From: Kaiparowitsia implicata GSE-PSE-MK54-09C
GTDB lineage: Bacteria > Cyanobacteriota > Cyanobacteriia > Elainellales > Elainellaceae
Assembly (NCBI GenBank): GCA_019359435.1
Contig: JAHHHI010000106.1
Span: 1-42,201, forward strand
Length of the DNA stretch: 42,201 bases
Direction: 5' to 3'
A model generated the notes under the pieces. That model made no database searches. It saw only the letters and a program-made list of their open reading frames with translations, and was not told where the DNA came from. Positions 15,772-25,189 of the stretch are shown here, piece after piece (the stretch's first letter is position 1; each line of letters begins with the position of its first letter). Position numbers and translations under genes: made by a program.

Positions 15772-18223
15772 TTACGACTGCGAAGCCCCTCTGTGATGTA
15801 GAACCTTGCGGCCGCCTGGAGCCTCCGACCCTCGGCCGCCCGCGGCATGAGTCTTGACCACAGATGGCATCTGGCTTGCTGTCATCGGGCGGCCTAGAAG
15901 TACTGGCACCTGCCCCAAGGCAAAGATGTCTACGATCTTATCGAGCTCGGTTGCCTGCGCCTCAGTCTGCTCTATGGAGGCGTTAATCTCCTCCACTAGC
16001 GCCGCATTGTGCTGGGTCATTTGGTCCATAGTGCGTACGGCCATGGTGACTTCCTTGATGGCGGCGGCCTGCTCGCGGCTCTCGCGGGCGTTGATGTTCA
16101 TGAGCTCGCTCGAGGAGTGGGCGGACGCCAATATCTCCACAAGCCGGGCGGCAGCATCGGCAACAAGCCCAGACCCGCCCTTGACCTCGCCAGCACTCTG
16201 TTCGATCAGCGCCTTAACCTCTGAGGACGCCTGGGCCGCCGATTGCGCCAGGCGCCGCACTTCCACGGCGACAACGGCAAAGCCGTTGCCCGCCTCGCCG
16301 GCCCGCGCCGCCTCGACGGAGGCGTTGAGCGCAAGTAGATTGGTTTGGAAGGCAACGTCATCAATGAGCCCGATGATGTTGGAGATCTTGGCCGATGACT
16401 GGGTGATCCTTTCCATGGCAGATGTTGCTCGGTTCATCACCTGCCCACCCGCTTCGGCAGTATGGGTGACACCGGTCGCGGCCGTGCTGGCGTCCCTGGC
16501 GCGCTCGGCATTGTGCATGACCGTGGATGCAAGCTGCTCCATAGCGGCCAAGGTTTCCTCGATAGTGGCCGCCTGCTTGGTCGTGCGCTCGGAGAGGTCG
16601 TTGGCGCCGGACAGGATCGCGCCCGTGGCAACCTTGAGAGTGTACGAAGTGCCCTTGAGCTGCCGGACAATGCCGGTGAACTTGTCCGCCACGGCATTGG
16701 TGTCCGCCTTGAGACGTGCGAAGGCCCCCTGATAATCGCCCCGCATCCGCTGCGAAAGATCAGCGTCAAGAGAGTACTGTGCCTGTTTCCGTTACGCCCC
16801 GGTCGACGGTCTCCACAAGTTCATTGACTGAACGGGCCAAAGTGTTGAGCTCGTCGTCGGGGAACACGGCGTCGACGCGCCGAGAGAAGTCGCCGGCAAT
16901 GGCGGCATCGACTACCTGGCCGAAGGCACGCTGCAGCTCCAGAATCATTGCCGCCCTCTCGGCCTGGGTGGCAACGACGCGCGCCGCCTCTGCCTCGGCC
17001 ATCTCGTTGACCCTGCGCCCGTTCTCGCGGAACACCTCCACGGCCCGGGCCATGGCGCCTACCTCGTCCCTCCTATTTCTGCCGGCGCCGCTAAGGTCGA
17101 CCTCATAGTCTCCGGCGGCGAGGGTACGCATGACGCCAGTTAGCTTGGAGATCGGCCTAACGATTGCTCGGGAGAATACCAATCCCACCAGGGCGGCTAT
17201 CACCACAAGCACAACGCCAATCCACACCATAGTATCGCGCATCGCGCCCACAGCTGCCATCAACTCGGCCTCGGTTTGCAGTGCAACGACTGCCCACCTC
17301 GCCTCGGGGCGGGGATATGGCACAGCAACCGCGAAGACATTTGTGCCGCGATAGTTGGACAGCATGCCGCGCCCCTCGCGACCACCGGCGGCCGCGTTGA
17401 TGAAATCGGCGTCGATCACCGTCGTGAGGACATCATCAACGTCGGTAAAGTCGGAATTGGTACGCATCAGACTATCAAAACCGGTGACCAAGGTCTCGCC
17501 AGTATTGCTCAGGCCTTCCCTGGTACCCATGACTGCATTCAAGCTGGTCAATGCAATACGCGCCGCCATGACCCCGATGACGTTGCCATCCTTATGGACC
17601 GCAGTCGCTATGAATTGGGCGGCATTGCCGGTCGGCGCGTACAGCGCAATATCTGTTGTCACCGCAATTCCCGGCGGTGCGGCAAGAGCGCTTTGAAAGG
17701 CGGCGCCAAGTGCGGTCGTGGAGAAGTTGCCCTTGTTTTCCGCGAAGTTAGTGGCAAAATCCCCGTGCTTCTGGAGGGAATAAAGCAGATTTTCTCTCTG
17801 GTCCAACAGGAAGATATCCTCATAAGGCTCAGCAGCCGCTAGCGCGACAAAGCGGGGATGAAACATGCCGTGATACTTATCGTAGGGGCCCGCCTCTGTG
17901 GAGATCTCGTATCGCGACCGTTCGCCCTCTGGATATGGGTTGTTGGCTATGTAAGCGTTCTGCAGAACCTCGGTCGCATCCTCCATAAAGGCCAATTCGC
18001 CGTAGGCGGAGGAAAGCAGTGAGACGGCGGTGGCCGTCTCTGTGCGCTGGGCAAATGAGACAAGCCCCGCCGTTACGCTGTCCAGGTGGCTGGCAAGCTT
18101 GTCGGCCTTCAGTCGGGCGACCGCCGACAGGCGACTTTCCGCTTCGCGCTGCGTCGTCTCCGCAGCAATGAAATAAGCTCCTGCGGCAACGCCGAACCCG
18201 GTCACCAAGGCAATTCCCACCAC
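15772..18223 (-). pseudogene. Methyl-accepting chemotaxis protein split by a frameshift
   Basis: The two halves form one receptor. The first (18223-16766) has an N-terminal membrane helix (VVGIALVTGFGVAAGAYFIA), a large periplasmic Cache-type sensor, a second helix (about 331-355), and HAMP segments with AAGDYEVDLSGAGRNRRDEV and AIAGDFSRRVDAVFPDDELN, ending VTETGTVLS then TGA. The second (from 16746) resumes [20 protein letters not shown] and contains the signalling tip [21 protein letters not shown] small deletion near 16755-16766 (expected VLSALADADL) separates them. The 5' end is also uncertain: a good ATG (MSSPRSPF) at about 18286 is out of frame with SDILGSPFKFSTLVV, so a second shift may exist. 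As written, no complete receptor can be made; the cytoplasmic half could be expressed alone. Confidence 0.85.
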
Positions 18224-18551
18224 AAGAGTCGAAAATTTAAAGGGCGAGCCCAGGATGTCCGAACGGCGACCGTGGAGAAGACATCTTTATCATCGAGTCC
18301 AAATATTTGTTCGGAGCAGTGATCAAACCCTGTAGGGTCAGGCGGTTAACGCAGCATGACGCCAAATGTCATCGAATCGACACATCACAGGGAAGGGGGC
18401 CAGAATTCCGGCCGTTTCAGAGCTATTCGCTTCGGACATAGCTCCCCTGCGGATACTACCAACGTCCCTGGCTATTAAAGTCGAAGAGATCCTCGCCTAA
18501 CCGATCCAGCACCTAAAGCAACGCCTCCCACTCAGCGTCCACCCCAAGGGG
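18224..18551. other. Gene-free stretch between receptor gene and IS66 remnant
   Basis: About 330 bases with no recognised coding sequence. A short palindrome (ATGAC gccaaat GTCAT near 18356-18372) is the only structure I noticed. The upstream signals of the chemotaxis receptor should lie at its left edge. Confidence 0.4.
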
Positions 18552-18898
18552 GGGACGTGTCATCGGGCATGGGCGAAACGCTGGCTTGCATGACCATGAT
18601 GGAATCATAGCCGCCCTCCGGCGTGAAGCAGAAAATGCTCCGTTCAGCCGAGGAAATATAAACTATCCCGCCCGCGTCGGACGCCAGCTTTGCTGCGGGT
18701 TGCGCCAGTCGATCCCTTCGAGCAGATAGCTCATCTGGCCGCCACTCAGATGAACCACGCCGCGACCGTGGATGGCCAGATGAAGCGCCCGCGCAACAGG
18801 CGCTTGGCATAGAGCGACAGGCCCACACCGTCATGCCAGAGCGCCTTGATCAGCGACCCATTGCGCCTCCGAAACACGAACAAGTCACGAGCCAGCCT
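18552..18898 (-). mobile_element. IS66-family remnant (tnpB end and tnpC start)
   Basis: Minus strand order is the end of TnpB, a 65-bp gap and the first about 15 codons of TnpC (MVMQASVSPMPDD from an ATG at 18597). The spacing and order match IS66 elements. Neither end of the element is visible, and the transposase body is gone. Confidence 0.7.
18663..18898 (-). pseudogene. IS66 TnpB (Orf2) accessory protein, frameshifted remnant
   Basis: LARDLFVFRRRNGSLIKALW, HDGVGLSLYAKRLLRGRF and IWPS are diagnostic of IS66 TnpB. The frame then slips near 18775, after which GRGVVHLSGGQMSYLLEGID and WRNPQQSWRPTRAG-stop continue in another frame to 18663. The first 50 or so residues of the family are missing. 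Confidence 0.8.
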
Positions 18899-18954
18899 TG
18901 AGAAAGATCGGTAATGGGGTAGTGCGTTTGGGCCGCATGCCGGCGTCCGCGTTG

Positions 18955-20007
18955 TCAAGCAGCGCCTATCAGCATCACCTTGACGCTCTGGGAGCGATCG
19001 AGGGCGAGGCGGAGGGCCTGAGGTGCCTGGTTCAACACTAGCTGCGCGGTTACCAGGCGCAGGACGTCCACCTTTTTCGAAGCAATGAGTTCGACGGCTC
19101 TGTGGTATTCTCGGCTGAAGCGAAAGGCGCCGCGAACGGTAATTTCCCGAGCCATTATCGTATTGAAAGCCACCGGCAGCTCGCCGGCGGGAAGATTGCC
19201 CACCTGCACAAGCGTGCCGCCGCGTCGCACGGTAGTCAGCGCTTCAGAAAGCCCCGTTGGAGCGCCGGAGGCTTCAAATACAACGTCTTCCCCCCCTTCG
19301 AGTTGAATTCTCCTGAGCCCCTCCGGACTGGTAGCGAGATTGATCACTTGATCAGCCCCGAGCGCCGCAGCGAAGGCCAACGGTTTGGCTGCAAGGTCGA
19401 CGACCGTGACACCGGCGGCGCCCGCCAGCTGCGCGGCTAGCATGATCAAAAGGCCAATGGGTCCCGCCCCTAGAACCGCGACGGATTTGTCGTGGATCTC
19501 TCCGGCACGGGCCACCGCATGGAGCGCGACGGCGAGGGGTTCGGCCAGTGCGGCCGCTGCAAAGGGAACATCGTCGGCCACTCGGACGCATTGCCTCGGT
19601 GTAACGTCGAAAAATTCAGAAAATCCGCCCTGCATATGTGGGGTCCTAGATGCCGAGCCCATGAAGTAGATGTTTTCGCAAAGGTTTTCTCTGCCTTGGG
19701 CGCAGTAAGAACAAGAGCCGCACCAGCGTGACGGGTTTACCGCTACGCGGTCGCCTACTTGCAAATCGGAGGCAGGATCAGCAATCTCTACCACCTCGCC
19801 GGCAAGCTCGTGGCCTAACACCAGAGGCTCGGTGAGTTGAAAAGCCCCGGTCCGGCCATGCCGAAAGTAATGAATATCGGAGCCGCAAATACCACCAGCG
19901 CCAAGGCGAATCCGAACCATGCCCGGTTCGAGTTGCTCCAGCGGGCGCTCGATAAGCCGCAGGTCCTCCGCTCCGAACAGCGTGGCCGCCAGGTTGCTCG
20001 CCGTCAT
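18955..20007 (-). CDS. idnD: Zinc-dependent medium-chain dehydrogenase, probably L-idonate 5-dehydrogenase
   Basis: A 350-residue MDR enzyme. Catalytic zinc ligands are Cys41 (ICGSDIHY) and His66/Glu67 (LGHELAGEV); structural zinc ligands are Cys96, Cys99, Cys102 and Cys110 (WCGSCSYCAQGRENLC). The Rossmann motif VLGAGPIGLL is near residue 170. IHYFRHGRTGAF and LVLGHE are close to idonate 5-dehydrogenases, which oxidise L-idonate to 5-keto-gluconate, though sorbitol or other polyol dehydrogenases share the fold. The ATG at 20007 overlaps the stop of the TRAP permease gene (ATGA), implying translational coupling, so the substrate is probably what the TRAP system imports. Confidence 0.88.
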   Translation of the reverse strand: MTASNLAATLFGAEDLRLIERPLEQLEPGMVRIRLGAGGICGSDIHYFRHGRTGAFQLTEPLVLGHELAGEVVEIADPASDLQVGDRVAVNPSRWCGSCSYCAQGRENLCENIYFMGSASRTPHMQGGFSEFFDVTPRQCVRVADDVPFAAAALAEPLAVALHAVARAGEIHDKSVAVLGAGPIGLLIMLAAQLAGAAGVTVVDLAAKPLAFAAALGADQVINLATSPEGLRRIQLEGGEDVVFEASGAPTGLSEALTTVRRGGTLVQVGNLPAGELPVAFNTIMAREITVRGAFRFSREYHRAVELIASKKVDVLRLVTAQLVLNQAPQALRLALDRSQSVKVMLIGAA

Positions 20008-21410
20008 CTGATCAGCCCCAGCTGTGTCGGCAGCCACAATGTGATCTCAGGCACAAAAGTGATGAAGGCCAGGGCGATGAAGAGCGGCACCAGCCATGGC
20101 AGGATGGCAAGCATTGTCCGCTGTAGCGACAACCGGGCGATACGAGAGAGAACAAACATGACAACGCCGATTGGTGGCGTCAGCAGACCGATCATCAGGT
20201 TGAGCGTAAGGATCAGACCAAAATGGATAGGGTCGATCTCAAATTTTAGAACGATTGGCAGGAGGATCGGCACCAGGATGGTGATCGCAGCGATAGTGTC
20301 GAGAAAGCAGCCGACCACCAGGATGAGCAGGTTGACGAGGAGTAAGAACGTCCACTTGTTGTCAGTGAGCGAAAAGACAAAGTCTGAGAATAGCTGCGCG
20401 GCCTGACTAACAGTCAGCAGCCAGGCAAACACTGACGCGGCCGTTACGATGAACAGGACAGAGGCCGTGGTCTCGATCGTATCGAAGCTCACCTTGGCCA
20501 AAGCCCTAAGCGTGAGGGTTCGATAGCGAACCAGGCCAAGGAACAAAGACCACAGGACGGCAGCCACCGCCGCTTCGGTCGGGGTGAACCAGCCCAGCGC
20601 CATGCCCCCAATGAGGATGACAGGCGTCATCAGCGCCATCACGGCAGAGAAGTCAAAGTACCAGTCCACGGCGACCAGTACGAGGAGGGCGACGCCCACG
20701 GCCACGTTCATGGGTACCCCCGCCCAAATCATCAGGTAAACGGCGGCGGGGAAGCAAAGCACGATGACAATCTCGAGTCCCGCACGAGCGAACGTGCGCA
20801 ACTTGAACGGGGTATCGGAGCCCCAGCCCTTATGATGCGCGAAGACAGCCACAGTCAGCATCATCAACAGCGTCATGAATATTCCCGGCAGAATGCCGGC
20901 CATGAACAGGGCCCCGATGGAGACATTGGCCATCATGCCGTAGATGACGAACGGCAATGATGGCGGAATGATCGGACCTAGGGTGGCTGAAGCCGCGGTC
21001 ACGCCGACCGCCGCTTCCACCGGATAGCCGTGATCCCGCATAGCCTTGATCTCAATGGTGCCGATTCCGGCGGCATCGGCCAATGCCGTGCCGGACATGC
21101 CCGAAAACACCACCGAGCCGACAATGTTGACCTGAGCAAGACCGCCCTTCATCCAGCCAACAAGCGACAGGGCGAAGGCATAGATGCGGCCCGTCACGCC
21201 TGCGACATTCATGAGGTTGCCAGCGAGGATGAAGAAGGGCACCGCCAGCAACGGAAAGCTCTCGACGCCGGCGATCATCCGCTGGGCCACGATGATGTCC
21301 GGGGCCACGCCGGAGAAGACCAGGTAGAGCACCGAAGCAACGGCCATGGAGACGGCGACCGGTACGCCGATCAGCATGAGGATAAGGAACGCGCCAATGA
21401 GAAGCAGCAT
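20004..21410 (-). CDS. dctM: TRAP transporter large permease (DctM family)
   Basis: A 468-residue, very hydrophobic protein with about 12 or more membrane segments, the catalytic, sodium-coupled subunit of a TRAP importer. Family signatures include FPLLAVPFFILAGNLMN, FSGMSGTALADAAGIGTIEI, ATLGPIIPPSLPFVIYG and NLMIGLLTPPIGVVMFVLS. It starts 3 bp after the small permease gene and overlaps the dehydrogenase gene by 4 bp. It is slightly longer than typical (about 430), with the extra residues in mid-protein loops. No lesions seen. Confidence 0.95.
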   Translation of the reverse strand: MLLLIGAFLILMLIGVPVAVSMAVASVLYLVFSGVAPDIIVAQRMIAGVESFPLLAVPFFILAGNLMNVAGVTGRIYAFALSLVGWMKGGLAQVNIVGSVVFSGMSGTALADAAGIGTIEIKAMRDHGYPVEAAVGVTAASATLGPIIPPSLPFVIYGMMANVSIGALFMAGILPGIFMTLLMMLTVAVFAHHKGWGSDTPFKLRTFARAGLEIVIVLCFPAAVYLMIWAGVPMNVAVGVALLVLVAVDWYFDFSAVMALMTPVILIGGMALGWFTPTEAAVAAVLWSLFLGLVRYRTLTLRALAKVSFDTIETTASVLFIVTAASVFAWLLTVSQAAQLFSDFVFSLTDNKWTFLLLVNLLILVVGCFLDTIAAITILVPILLPIVLKFEIDPIHFGLILTLNLMIGLLTPPIGVVMFVLSRIARLSLQRTMLAILPWLVPLFIALAFITFVPEITLWLPTQLGLIR

Positions 21411-21413
21411 GAT

Positions 21414-21986
21414 CTATTCCTCGATACCGTCGAATGTGTCCGGCTGCTCAAGATCAGAATGGCCCCGTCGCACATCCCGAACGAAGACGACGACTGCACG
21501 CACGAACATGAGAAGAAAGGCGGCGAAAACCGCGTAGAAAACGATATTGCGAGGCAGGTCGATGGTGACCATGCGTTCGCGGGCAACAATCGAGGTGTAG
21601 CGCCAAAAGAGCTGCGTCGCGTAGGCGAAAAAGCCGATGGTCACAAGTTCCACCGCCAGGGCCAAGACACGCCCAAAGCGGCGCGGCAGATAATGGTAAA
21701 GCACATCGACCTGGATGTGCCGCGTCAAGCGAACGCACATGACTGACCCTAAGAAAACCACTACCACAAGGCAGTTGATTGCAATTTCCTCGGTCCAGGC
21801 CAAGCTGTTGTTGAGGACGTAGCGGGTGAAAAACTGCAGAAAAACGCAGAGCGCCATTCCCCAGAAGATGACCAGTGTCAGCCAATCCTCGGGGGCATAG
21901 CGCGGAAGCCGCGGCTCGACCAAACTTTCGTCGAAGGCGTGGGCGATTTCCTCGGCAGAGGCCTTGGAATGTTCATGATTGGCCAT
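21414..21986 (-). CDS. dctQ: TRAP transporter small permease (DctQ family)
   Basis: A 190-residue membrane protein with four predicted helices (about 38-60, 72-95, 115-138, 155-178). LNNSLAWTEEIAINCLVVVV is the conserved W-x-E-E motif region between helices 1 and 2 of DctQ proteins. It pairs with DctM to form the membrane unit and lies between the dctP and dctM genes in the usual order. A hairpin precedes it. Confidence 0.93.
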   Translation of the reverse strand: MANHEHSKASAEEIAHAFDESLVEPRLPRYAPEDWLTLVIFWGMALCVFLQFFTRYVLNNSLAWTEEIAINCLVVVVFLGSVMCVRLTRHIQVDVLYHYLPRRFGRVLALAVELVTIGFFAYATQLFWRYTSIVARERMVTIDLPRNIVFYAVFAAFLLMFVRAVVVFVRDVRRGHSDLEQPDTFDGIEE

Positions 21987-22009
21987 GGGGACGCTCCGGG
22001 TCCTTTAGG

Positions 22010-22043
22010 GACCGGCTCGGCGCCTGAAGGGCCCGAGCCGGTC
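22010..22043 (-). promoter_or_regulatory. Hairpin between dctP and dctQ
   Basis: GACCGGCTCGG and CCGAGCCGGTC form a perfect 11-bp stem (plus two inner G-C pairs) around a short loop. It starts 6 bases after the dctP stop and has no T-run. In TRAP and ABC operons such hairpins stabilise the mRNA of the abundant binding protein or lower read-through into the permease genes; that role is inferred. Confidence 0.7.
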
Positions 22044-22048
22044 GGTCG

Positions 22049-23023
22049 CTATTGGATTGCGCGGATGGCGTCCCAGTCTTCCTTTCGATAGCCGAATTCC
22101 TCGAAGGTCATCTTTTCCAGAACGTTGTCCTCGAAGTCAGACCTGTCGACTTCCGTGACCGTCAGACCTTGCGCTTTGAAGGAATCCACGAGTTCGGCTT
22201 CGCGCTCGACGATGATGGCCGTCGCCCTGGCCGCCGCCTCCTGCATCACTTCGGTGAAGATAGTCTTGTCCTCCTCCGACAGCTTTGACCAAACGCCCTC
22301 CGCCACTACGGTATTGAGGTGGTCGACGATGTGGCCGGTCAAGACAATGTAGTCCTGCACCTCAAAGAACTTCTTCGCTTCGATGGTGGTCAGCGGGTTT
22401 TCCTGAGCCTCCACCGTGCCGTTCTGCAGCGCGAGGTAGACCTCGGCAAAGGCGATAGGCGTGGTATTGGCGCCGCAGGCGCGCGGCATGGCAAGGTAGG
22501 CCGGCACGTCTGGAACCCGCATCTTGAGGCCCTGCATGTCCGCGCAGGCCTCGATCGGCCGATTCGAGGTGGTGTGACGTGTTCCGTAATATGTGGTGGC
22601 CGTTATGTGATGGCCCGACGCCTCCTCGTAGCCGCTGGTGAGCGTCTTGTAGATATCGCTCTTGGTATAGGCGAGCAGGTGATCGGCATCGCGGAAGGTG
22701 TAGGGAAAGTAGGTGACACCGATCGGGGCGAACTCCCGTGCAGCAAAGCTAGAACCCGAGATGATGATGTCGGTGGTGCCCAGCGTCAGGCCCTGGTTGA
22801 TGTCGGCTTCCTTGCCCAGCTGTGAGGCCGGAAAGACATCGATGGTATAGCGGCCCTCGGTTCGCTTTTCGATCTCTTCGGCCGCCCACACCGACTCGGT
22901 GTGGAAAGGCTCGGACGTCTCGTAGACGTGCGCCCATTTCAGACTTGTCTGCGCCGAGGCTATGGTCGCCGGCATAGCCAAAGCGGCAACAGCTGACGCC
23001 AGTAGTAGGTATTTTAGTGACAT
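22049..23023 (-). CDS. dctP: TRAP transporter substrate-binding protein (DctP family)
   Basis: A 324-residue periplasmic receptor with a signal peptide (MSLKYLLLASAVAALAMPAT, cleaved near ASA-QTS). The family core is visible: TTSNRPIEACADMQGLKMRV with the substrate-carboxylate arginine in KMRVP, then TPIAFAEVYLALQNGTVEAQ and ENPL. The ATG has GGGAGGGATGAC directly upstream, a strong ribosome site. Given the regulator and dehydrogenase in the operon, a sugar acid such as idonate or gluconate is the likely ligand. Confidence 0.95.
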   Translation of the reverse strand: MSLKYLLLASAVAALAMPATIASAQTSLKWAHVYETSEPFHTESVWAAEEIEKRTEGRYTIDVFPASQLGKEADINQGLTLGTTDIIISGSSFAAREFAPIGVTYFPYTFRDADHLLAYTKSDIYKTLTSGYEEASGHHITATTYYGTRHTTSNRPIEACADMQGLKMRVPDVPAYLAMPRACGANTTPIAFAEVYLALQNGTVEAQENPLTTIEAKKFFEVQDYIVLTGHIVDHLNTVVAEGVWSKLSEEDKTIFTEVMQEAAARATAIIVEREAELVDSFKAQGLTVTEVDRSDFEDNVLEKMTFEEFGYRKEDWDAIRAIQ

Positions 23024-23080
23024 GTCATCCCTCCCATTGATTGGATTTCAACCGGCCCTTGCTGGGCCATCAGCGTCTCC

Positions 23081-23818
23081 TCAGGTTCGCGCCTCCTCCG
23101 CACTGACAACTTCCTCGAAATTCGTCGAGAACCGTTCCTGCGAGGCGCCCAGATGTCGCTCCATTGCAGCCTTGGCCCCGTTTGAGTCCGCAGCAGCAAT
23201 CGCGTCGCGTATGGCGCGATGCTCGATGGCGGCACTTTTCCAAGTGCTGTCATCCTCGAAATAGGTCGAAAGCCGTTCGAAATAGGGATTAATGCGCTGG
23301 TCGAAGAGCTCGGTAACAAAGCGCTCCAGCACGGCATTGCCAAGCATCGCGGCAATAGTTGTGTGAAACTGACGGTCAACGGCGATCATGGCATCGCGGT
23401 CTTTTGGCAGATCCCGCATGCACTGCAACACCTGATCTAGTCGCTGGATGTCGGAAGTCGTCGCTTTCAACGCCGCTTCCGCTGCGATAGCACCTTCGAT
23501 GAACTCCCTGGCCCGCAGAAGTTCGAATGGCCCCTCAATGCCGTCGATGTGGCTGACCTTCGGTGGCATGACGGCGGGGTCGGTGACGTAGATTCCCGAA
23601 CCTACCCGGATATTTACCAGCCCCTCAACCTCAAGGGCGATGAGTGCCTCGCGCAATGTCGGCCGCGAGATGCGCAGCTGATTTGCAAGATCGCGTTCGG
23701 CAGGAAGCCGCGCTCCCGTTGGATACTCACCAATGCGGATCAGCCGTCGCAGCTGATCGGCAACCTCCCGATAAAGCCGTCGCGATTGCACAGCGACAAT
23801 GGGCACCAGGAACCTCAC
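23081..23818 (-). CDS. GntR/FadR-family transcriptional regulator (FCD domain)
   Basis: A 245-residue regulator. The winged helix-turn-helix (about 15-82) has GARLPAERDLANQLRISRPT and LREALIALEVEGLVNIRVGS; the FCD ligand domain follows (about 100-235) with metal/ligand histidines in DRQFHTTIAAMLGN and IEHRAIRDAIAAAD. The start is GTG at 23818. It is the first gene of the gntR-dctP-dctQ-dctM-idnD operon (57 bp to dctP), so it probably represses the operon until the imported sugar acid or a metabolite binds. A tandem ATTGGTCA repeat lies just upstream. Confidence 0.93.
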   Translation of the reverse strand: MRFLVPIVAVQSRRLYREVADQLRRLIRIGEYPTGARLPAERDLANQLRISRPTLREALIALEVEGLVNIRVGSGIYVTDPAVMPPKVSHIDGIEGPFELLRAREFIEGAIAAEAALKATTSDIQRLDQVLQCMRDLPKDRDAMIAVDRQFHTTIAAMLGNAVLERFVTELFDQRINPYFERLSTYFEDDSTWKSAAIEHRAIRDAIAAADSNGAKAAMERHLGASQERFSTNFEEVVSAEEART

Positions 23819-23828
23819 GGATGGAAGG

Positions 23829-23844
23829 ATTGGTCAATTGGTCA
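23829..23844 (-). promoter_or_regulatory. Candidate GntR operator (tandem ATTGGTCA)
   Basis: Two adjacent copies of ATTGGTCA lie 11-26 bases before the GTG start of the GntR gene. FadR-subfamily sites usually contain a GGTC/GACC-type core, here in direct rather than inverted orientation. The location suggests autoregulation of the operon; there is no experimental basis. Confidence 0.45.
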
Positions 23845-24052
23845 TACAGGTTGCGGTCCATTTTGCGACTTTGTCAAGTGGCCCTTGACGATCTTGGCGT
23901 GTGCCTGGGCCTTCACCGCCGCGCCTTCATCGCGAAGTTTGTACCGCCACTGCGGGACTCGCGTTCGCTTGGATCATCCTTAGATGCGTGGTATCCAGCG
24001 GCTCGGCCGCGCAAGTGCGGAGCAGCGCACGCTGGTCCCGTTTCGAGAAAGA

Positions 24053-24244
24053 ATGACCTTTGGCTACTTCCGGGCGCTCAAACTGGGTAACGCTTCTCAG
24101 GTGGCGCCCAGCGACAAGCTGAGCGTTGTGCTGGTCCCTGTATTCGCCGTCGTGTTCCTGGGCGAGAAGCTGGCGCCGCACAACTGGCTGGGAGTTGCCC
24201 TCATCGGCGGCGGAGCCATACTGGTAGCGAAAGTCCCGCCATGA
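24053..24244 (+). pseudogene. EamA/DMT-family transporter, C-terminal remnant
   Basis: GYFRALKLGNASQVAPSDKL, SVVLVPVFAVVFLGEKLAPH and NWLGVALIGGGAILV match the last two helices of an EamA-type transporter (relatives have WLCYFRALKLGDASRVAPIDKLSVVLVAIF). The N-terminal 80 or so residues are gone; the sequence between 23880 and 24050 contains only scattered similarity. It ends in an ATGA overlap with the CDF gene, so the two were once an operon. Confidence 0.78.
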
Positions 24245-24720
24245 ACACCACCCTCCGCCGCACTGTCCTCATCGTGGTGCTGCTCAACCTCGCTTATTTC
24301 TGGGTCGAGTTCGCCTTGGCGCTGCGCACTGACTCGGTGTCGCTGTTTGCCGACGGCGCCGATTTCCTGGAAGATGCGTCGGTCAACCTGCTCATCTTCT
24401 TCGCCCTGGCCTGGACCGCAACCACAAGAGCGCGGGTCGGGATGGTGTTGGCGGGCATCCTGCTGGTGCCTGCCCTGGCGCTGCTGTGGGCGCTGTGGGG
24501 CAAATTCACCAACCCGGTGCCGCCAGAGCCTTTTGCGTTGTCAATCACCGGGGCAGGGGCGTTGGTCGTCTACCTGTTCTGCGCCTTTCTATTGGCCCGG
24601 TTCCGTGCCCACAGCGGCAGCCTCACGCGGGCCGCGTTCCTGTCGGCTCGCAATGACGCTATGGCCACGTTGCCATCATCGGCGCCGGGCTGGTGACCGC
24701 CTATCTCTGGTCGTCGGGCG
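24241..24720 (+). pseudogene. Cation diffusion facilitator (CDF) transporter, frameshifted
   Basis: Start MNTTLRRTVLIVVLLNLAYF with WVEFALALRTDSVSLFADGA DFLEDASVNLL is a CDF first and second helix pair; the usual DxxHxxxD zinc motif is read here as DGADFLEDA, as in a CDF subgroup. At 24670 a base is missing: NDAMA should continue NVAIIGAGLVTAYLWSS, which is in the next frame, but the annotated frame ends in TLPSSAPGW. After about 24720 similarity ends and the cytoplasmic domain is absent. The intact family exports Zn, Co or Cd in exchange for protons. Confidence 0.75.
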
Positions 24721-25189
24721 CGAGCGCCTGGATCGAACCGGCGCGGCAGCGAACTGCAGGTCTCGCCGCTGCGAGAGGGAGCGGCATCGATGTTCCAGGC
24801 GGTCTCGAAAACTACCCGCTGGTCATGAATAATCGCAGCTGCAGGTACGGTGGAGCCATGGAGAGCGGCGATAGGGAAAAGCGGCTTACCGCGTTCGAAG
24901 CCTTTCTTATGGCCCGCCGGCTGACAAAAGAAAGCCCCAACCGACGGGGATCGGCTGGGGCAAGACTTTGGAGTGTCGCATCGGCCGGGGCGGACCGATG
25001 GATGCACAATGGCCTGTTCCCTTGTCAGTTCCACGACGACTGATCACGAAATGAGGATGATCTCAGACCATAGATGCGGTGACGCTGATACTTCCAATAA
25101 TGACCCTTTAGCGGCAAGCAGGGGGTTGCCGCATAGCCCAGGCCGAGCGACTATCTGCGCTGCAGGAAGCCCTCTTCGGAGTACCCCTC
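24721..25189. other. Mostly empty stretch
   Basis: No recognised gene in 469 bases apart from the minus-strand terminator at 24926-24961. A frame ending RRGSELQVSPLREGAAS near 24745-24830 looks protein-like but I do not recognise it. Confidence 0.4.
24926..24961 (-). terminator. Rho-independent terminator on the minus strand, without a gene
   Basis: Arms GCCCCAACCGA (24934-24944) and TCGGCTGGGGC (24951-24961) pair over 11 positions with one mismatch. Read on the minus strand they are followed by TTTCTTTTG, a good U-run. No minus-strand gene ends just upstream, so it probably served a lost gene. Confidence 0.6.

Noticed and set aside
15854-16732. A 292-codon open frame on the plus strand
   Set aside because: It is exactly antisense to the conserved signalling domain of the chemotaxis receptor; high GC keeps the opposite strand open. 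The peptide is Ala/Ser-rich with no domain.
21030-21746. A 238-codon plus-strand frame rich in His, Glu and Asp
   Set aside because: Antisense to dctM and dctQ; a charged complement of hydrophobic codons, with no ribosome site or family motif.
24570-25034. A 154-codon minus-strand frame ending near the terminator at 24926
   Set aside because: It runs antisense through the decayed CDF gene and extends past the terminator; codon pattern and composition are not protein-like.
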